Origin: a virus | Reading direction: 5' to 3' (one strand) | DNA length: 64,000 bases | IMG/VR virus record: IMGVR_UViG_3300035661_000011 | Coordinates: 1 to 64,000 of that record | Shown: positions 59,570 to 64,000 of the stretch, piece after piece | Position numbering within the stretch: the first letter of the stretch is position 1 | Layout of the letters: the number at the start of each line of letters is the position of its first letter | Position numbers and translations under genes: made by a program | The notes under the pieces: generated by a model | Told to the model about the DNA's origin: nothing | The model's database searches: none | Seen by the model: only the letters and a program-made list of their open reading frames with translations

Positions 59570-59944
59570 ATGTTTACATTAAACGACGATTGGGAAATTA
59601 GAAATATGGTTGGTGAAGTCGAAGGGTTCTCATTAGAAAGTCTAACTGATGACAATGCACAGCTATTAACTATGTTAGAAACAAAGAAAGTATTTAATGA
59701 ACAATACTTCAGTGATATGAAAAAATTAATTGAAGTTAGTAAGTTAGTTGGTTTAGAGGGTATGAACATAACACTGGCTAGTTTATTAGATGAAATGATT
59801 CCTGGGTTTATAACTGACAAAATGCCTATCTCAGCATTTACCAAAGACCCAACACCAGTACAGAAACAATACACTTTCAAAATGATAACTGATTTTAGTA
59901 GACAAGCTTTGTATAACCAAAAATACAGAGTTAATTCAGCTTAA
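59570..59944 (+). CDS. Unknown protein, 124 aa
   Basis: ATG behind CTTAGGAAATAACA. Acidic, helical, Leu/Met-rich (LVGLEGMNITLASLLDEMI). No motif. Co-transcribed with the large protein before it, ends before the bidirectional terminator; could be its partner or chaperone. Confidence 0.75.
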   Translation: MFTLNDDWEIRNMVGEVEGFSLESLTDDNAQLLTMLETKKVFNEQYFSDMKKLIEVSKLVGLEGMNITLASLLDEMIPGFITDKMPISAFTKDPTPVQKQYTFKMITDFSRQALYNQKYRVNSA

Positions 59945-59951
59945 TAAATAC

Positions 59952-59989
59952 ACGCCACCATAGTGAGGTTAACCTCACTATGGTGGCGT
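59952..59989. terminator. Bidirectional terminator between convergent genes
   Basis: Perfect 38-base palindrome between the plus block and the minus-strand virion genes; T-run on the plus side from 59995. Confidence 0.85.
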
Positions 59990-59999
59990 ACTACTTTTT

Positions 60000-62903
60000 T
60001 TATTCTTCAGAATCGTAAAGTATTGAAACTGAATCAACTACATCTAACGAATTATCACTTTGCACAAGTATTTTACTACCTATCGAAAAGGTTTGTGTTT
60101 TGTCAAGTAGAGTTACCATAGTCGCCCCATTGGGTAGATATTTATCAACCGAAAACGATATAGCTTGTTTTGGTAAAATCTTTTTAATTAACTCCATTAA
60201 CTGAGAAACACTTAGGGTTGTTTTTTGTAACTCAGCACTTATTACTTGACGACATAAATTTGTTGTCTGTGATTGTAAAGATGTGTTTTCGAGACCATCT
60301 TGGTTCATATATACAGTTATCTGTACATCAAGTAAACCTATGACATTTGTTACAATCCCATTACCTAGGTTAACATTTACACTAAATGATTCTCCAGATG
60401 GTTTATACCATAGTTTAGTTTGTTCATTTAGCAATTTTGTTAGTGGTTGAATATCGTTGTCTAAATACGATAGTAGAGTGTCGGGTATGGTATCTGCATA
60501 AGATTTTGTAACGATGCTAGTCGCGTATTTGTATTTAGCATCTACCATAGTCACACCAATGCTGTATGCCACACCGTTAGTAAAGTTTGGTGTCGGTATA
60601 GTTAAACCATTTGAGAGTATGTATTCGCCAGCTTTATGGAGCAGCTTGGGATTACCTAAGTCGTCTAACACTGCGTCCCCAGATTTATGTAATATCTGTA
60701 AATTCACATTGCCACTGCTATCTATCGTAAAACTAGGGCCGTCTGGACCATTTACATACACAATTTCATCGTATACAGCGGGTACGTCTTCGATATAAGT
60801 TAAGTATTCTCCTGTGGTGAGACTTTCATACACTGGACAATATAGGTTAGGTAGATGTTTACCAAAGTAAATGTTTATAGTCTCATAGGTAGCACCAATT
60901 ACACCGGTAGATTTATTCAGTCTAGGTGTACTAAATAGATTATCAAAAGTGGTGTGTAAACTACTATTGTCACCTGGCACTAAATAAAAAACATTAAATA
61001 CAGTTGACATATCAAAGAATAATGGTTCATTCGAACCAGATGCGTTTTTAAAGTTTAAAAACTCCAATTGGTTTATTGTGTTAATATCAAAGTTTGTAAC
61101 TAGGTCAAATTCAAAAATAGCTTGACTAGAGCGCACAGTCGATGTGGAATCTAAATACACAGTGGTTCCGCTACCGACATCAAAGTATGATAACTGACAT
61201 AAGACAGACTGTAAATTAGATGGTATCGCTGCCGTCAGGGTTAGTCGATATTTGTTCCCAGATAAAGATATTACACTTTCCATTGTAGCAATGTTGTAAA
61301 CACGTTGTGTGTTTTGCAACAGTAGGTTTCTACCAATCACCTTAGGGCTATCTAAGTAATATGCTCTTCCTACAAACACGTGTTCACTATAATCTAAAAC
61401 GTATGTGAATGGGCTGTACATGTACATACCACTATTAAGTTTATCACATAATGCCGCTCCAGTTAAAGCGTTTATTTCACTAATTTCAATGGGAGTAAGT
61501 AAACTAGCGTCCCCATTGGAAATTGAAAATAATGCACCAGGTAGAATGCTAGTTCTTCCAGACGAATGTACGATAACTTCACCACTGGTGTCGTTAAGTG
61601 TGTAATCTTTAATAAAAACTTTAATCACGTTATTAGTAGCTAATGGAGATGCCGCAAACCCAGACATTGTGTTTGTAGGTAAATTCTTACTAGCTAAGTA
61701 CATCCTACTAGACACATTGTTAAGTAAAACTTCAGTTGAGTAACCTCTACTTGATAATTCTGCGGTTATATCAGTTGGTCGTATAGGTGCTTTCGTAGAG
61801 TTTATTCTGTATATAACCCTTTGATAAACTTCATCAAAGGACAGTGGGTTAACACCGCCTGTAACTGAACCAGTGCCGTTTATAACTATATCATTAATTT
61901 TGTTAAGTGCAGATACAGCACTACTACCTTGGGTGTTTAACGTATCATAGTTATCAAATGTGGCACTAAAGTTGTTATATGTGACTTGGGTTAAGTCTGT
62001 TGAAATATCACCTAGTGTAGTGTAAATATCGACACGTAGTGCTGTATCAACGGTGTTTAATGTTTGATATATATCTGGCAATGTAACTGTAAGAATACCA
62101 TCTGTGAGTGAAAGTAACATAGTGGGTTTTTCTATATCGTATACTTTATCAGAGAATGTAGTGAGTAACTCAACCCATGAACTAGTTCCGTTACTCATAA
62201 ACACTCTAGCATAACAGAAGTAGTTAACAAAACTAATGTCTTGATAAAACGATGCAGTTTGTCCTAGTGTAAATTTTTTACTAAAACTAGACACCTGTAT
62301 AGCTGGCGTTTCAAACTGTAAATACTTAGTATTACCATGATTTATAAAGTTGTAGGCTACCACATTCGCTATATATGGCACTAGTGGGTTAGCAACACTG
62401 GTGTCATAGTACACTTGAATTAACTCACCAGGTAATATATTAATTATTACAGAGTATCCAATTTGCAAAGTTATGTCATTTACATAAATCTTAGTATCTC
62501 TTGGGATAATAACGGTTTTAACTGCTGACCCCGGTACAAGCGGTATAGCGTTATTTAATAACTGATAAAACGGAATCATCCAATTTAATGTAGATTTCCC
62601 ACCAGTGCCAAAAATACCAACGTAGTCGGTATCCGACATATGGTGATATAAATCATCCATAACCTGTGCTAAGTAAGGGTATTGTTTTCTTGAAAGTGCT
62701 TCGCTTTTAGCTATAGATACCGCTGAGGCACACATAGCTGTTTCTAATAGATAAACAAATGGGTTACTTGGGTCAACGATATCGACACCCTTTAACGCTA
62801 ATGCTAACCCATTGGTAGCCACTTGCATCATACTACTAGGGTTCATATAAAACTTGTCTAAATTGGCTACCAGATATTTTGTCAGTGTGGTTTCTGTTAT
62901 CAT
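60000..62903 (-). CDS. Large virion structural protein, 967 aa, baseplate wedge-like
   Basis: ATG 62903 behind TAGGTAAGTAAA. A helical N-terminal 110 residues (NPFVYLLETAMCASAVSIAKSEALSRKQYPYLAQVMDDLYHH) leads into a very long beta-rich, Thr/Ser/Asn/Tyr-rich body, the build of phage baseplate or tail proteins. The N-terminal layout recalls T4 gp6-type wedge proteins; this is by eye only. It sits behind the 62926 gene with a 22-base gap, so the two are co-expressed, presumably late. Confidence 0.75.
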   Translation of the reverse strand: MITETTLTKYLVANLDKFYMNPSSMMQVATNGLALALKGVDIVDPSNPFVYLLETAMCASAVSIAKSEALSRKQYPYLAQVMDDLYHHMSDTDYVGIFGTGGKSTLNWMIPFYQLLNNAIPLVPGSAVKTVIIPRDTKIYVNDITLQIGYSVIINILPGELIQVYYDTSVANPLVPYIANVVAYNFINHGNTKYLQFETPAIQVSSFSKKFTLGQTASFYQDISFVNYFCYARVFMSNGTSSWVELLTTFSDKVYDIEKPTMLLSLTDGILTVTLPDIYQTLNTVDTALRVDIYTTLGDISTDLTQVTYNNFSATFDNYDTLNTQGSSAVSALNKINDIVINGTGSVTGGVNPLSFDEVYQRVIYRINSTKAPIRPTDITAELSSRGYSTEVLLNNVSSRMYLASKNLPTNTMSGFAASPLATNNVIKVFIKDYTLNDTSGEVIVHSSGRTSILPGALFSISNGDASLLTPIEISEINALTGAALCDKLNSGMYMYSPFTYVLDYSEHVFVGRAYYLDSPKVIGRNLLLQNTQRVYNIATMESVISLSGNKYRLTLTAAIPSNLQSVLCQLSYFDVGSGTTVYLDSTSTVRSSQAIFEFDLVTNFDINTINQLEFLNFKNASGSNEPLFFDMSTVFNVFYLVPGDNSSLHTTFDNLFSTPRLNKSTGVIGATYETINIYFGKHLPNLYCPVYESLTTGEYLTYIEDVPAVYDEIVYVNGPDGPSFTIDSSGNVNLQILHKSGDAVLDDLGNPKLLHKAGEYILSNGLTIPTPNFTNGVAYSIGVTMVDAKYKYATSIVTKSYADTIPDTLLSYLDNDIQPLTKLLNEQTKLWYKPSGESFSVNVNLGNGIVTNVIGLLDVQITVYMNQDGLENTSLQSQTTNLCRQVISAELQKTTLSVSQLMELIKKILPKQAISFSVDKYLPNGATMVTLLDKTQTFSIGSKILVQSDNSLDVVDSVSILYDSEE

Positions 62904-62925
62904 TTTACTTACCTATAGTAGTTGG

Positions 62926-64000
62926 TTATTTTCCAGTTTTATCTGGTGGTGGCATTATATTCGGTGTTAGTATAGATGAGCCTACAGTTGACGATTGTAC
63001 CATACTGGTTAGTGCAGGTACACCTACTTTGTTTCCAGATGGTTGTGTCTTAGGTTGTGTACCGCCTGTATCCTGAGGGGATTTCTTTTTAAGTAATTCA
63101 TCAACACCAGTTAATATACGTTTAATTTCTTTTATTTTAGTATCATAAACTTGTTTTTCAACATACCACTCTAACTCATATGTTTCGATGTTAATATAAG
63201 GGTATGCTTCGTAATCAAATATCAGTTTAAGGTCATACGGTATTTCAGATTTACTTTGGTTTAGCTTAACCATATTGGATTTACTGTCTTTCATGTCAAC
63301 ATTAAATGCTTCCACAGTCTCGTTGAATTCATACAACAGAATGTTCCTGTTTTTTTCTGCACCAACACAATGTAGATTTATCTGCACTTTATTGTTTTCA
63401 CTAGTGTATACATCTGACCGGTTATATCCAAACTTAGCACCGTCTGGATTAGTAGTTGGTATAAAGTATCCTGGTGCAGCAATGTTTTGCACAAATGTCC
63501 TTGTCTTATCCATAATTAGTCTGTAGTAACGTGAAGTATAATCCATTTCATTACACATTAGAAATATAGGGAACGGACACACTGTGCCTTCAACCACTCT
63601 ATTGCCCCATTCTATCCATGCACCAAACATAGCACATATAAAATCTCCATCCATGTTATCAAACGTGGCAGTTATATCAAATACACCATTAAACTCTGAG
63701 TACCCATCGTAAAACGTAACTTGTTCACCACGTTTACCCTCAGGGCTATTATAAGTGTCCATCTGTGTATCTGGCATAGCACTTAACGATTCTAAAAAGT
63801 TACTAATCGGTAAGAATGCTTGTTTATCGTTTATAAGGTTTGACCTCTGAAGAATCTTTGAGTCTTTTAAAGAAGAAGCTTTTAATGCATTAATGTCCGG
63901 CTCACCAAATAAATTAGGTGACAACATACAACGTATAGCGTTTGACATAGAGTTCTCTTTATCGTCCGCTAAGAAGTTTAATTCGCTTATAGCCTTAACA
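62926..64000 (-). CDS. Virion structural protein, at least 340 aa (5' end probably outside the window)
   Basis: ATG 63948 (MSNAIRCMLSPNLFGEPD) is one possible start with a weak AAAGAGA site, but the frame stays open to the window edge and the extra residues (AISELNFLADDKENS) read as coding, so the gene may begin beyond 64000. Beta-rich middle with many aromatic residues, charged helix, then a Pro/Gly/Ser/Thr tail (about 290-340). No catalytic motif. Structural role inferred from composition and from pairing with the 967 aa protein. Confidence 0.7.
   Translation of the reverse strand, partial: VKAISELNFLADDKENSMSNAIRCMLSPNLFGEPDINALKASSLKDSKILQRSNLINDKQAFLPISNFLESLSAMPDTQMDTYNSPEGKRGEQVTFYDGYSEFNGVFDITATFDNMDGDFICAMFGAWIEWGNRVVEGTVCPFPIFLMCNEMDYTSRYYRLIMDKTRTFVQNIAAPGYFIPTTNPDGAKFGYNRSDVYTSENNKVQINLHCVGAEKNRNILLYEFNETVEAFNVDMKDSKSNMVKLNQSKSEIPYDLKLIFDYEAYPYINIETYELEWYVEKQVYDTKIKEIKRILTGVDELLKKKSPQDTGGTQPKTQPSGNKVGVPALTSMVQSSTVGSSILTPNIMPPPDKTGK

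Overview
The window is a 64 kb piece of an AT-rich jumbo phage genome of the nucleus-forming (phiKZ-like, Chimalliviridae-type) group. The evidence is a family-specific gene set: a PhuZ-type phage tubulin (8635-9585), a good candidate for the nuclear-shell protein chimallin (19239-21197), pieces of multisubunit RNA polymerases (beta' N-terminal piece with the DxDGD catalytic loop at 21282; beta C-terminal piece at 33213; two different beta' C-terminal pieces at 35360 and 46772), a divergent terminase large subunit (864) and a family B DNA polymerase. No tRNA, CRISPR array, integrase or bacterial gene is seen. The host cannot be read from the sequence.

Layout. 1-5.2 kb: terminase, GH19-type endolysin, unknown genes and two small reading frames broken by amber codons. 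5.2-8.3 kb: unknown genes on both strands. 8.4-13.5 kb: PhuZ, unknowns, and the DNA polymerase piece carrying motifs B and C. 13.8-19 kb: accessory small genes and a 380-base array of hairpins without a gene. 19.2-28.2 kb: candidate chimallin, RNAP beta' N-piece, SbcD/Mre11-like nuclease and an SSB-like protein. 28.3-33.1 kb: unknown, probably virion or replication-linked proteins. 33.2-40 kb: RNAP beta and beta' C-pieces and an SF2 helicase interrupted by a LAGLIDADG intein. 40.1-43 kb: a tandem run of small related genes. 43-45.8 kb (minus strand): zinc-site proteins. 45.9-51.2 kb: second beta' C-piece, small membrane and coiled-coil proteins, Nudix hydrolase. 51.4-55 kb: a broken HNH homing endonuclease beside two more DNA polymerase pieces, one split by a group I intron. 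55.1-64 kb: HExxH metallopeptidase, a hairpin-packed gene, a large membrane/coiled-coil protein and large minus-strand virion (baseplate-like) proteins.

The transcription architecture is regular. Gene blocks end in long perfect inverted repeats, many of them suited to stop transcription from both sides. Many plus-strand blocks begin with a conserved element TATAT(T/C)ATCT (12 copies found), a probable early promoter. A second element, AAACATTT, lies before several others.

Three things stand out. (1) The DNA polymerase is divided into three separate polypeptides (exonuclease; palm motif A, itself intron-split; palm motifs B+C with thumb) at two loci 40 kb apart. (2) A set of genes (56534-57202, 6642-7202, more weakly 7186-7518 and 4583-5008) is built almost entirely of back-to-back short perfect hairpins within the coding sequence. 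Two of them sit behind an 86-base duplicated terminator/promoter cassette, and a gene-free hairpin array of similar style lies at 15640-16020. I know of no described system that explains this. (3) There is a dense set of selfish or remnant elements: an intein inside the helicase Walker A motif, a group I intron in the polymerase, and a decayed HNH endonuclease.
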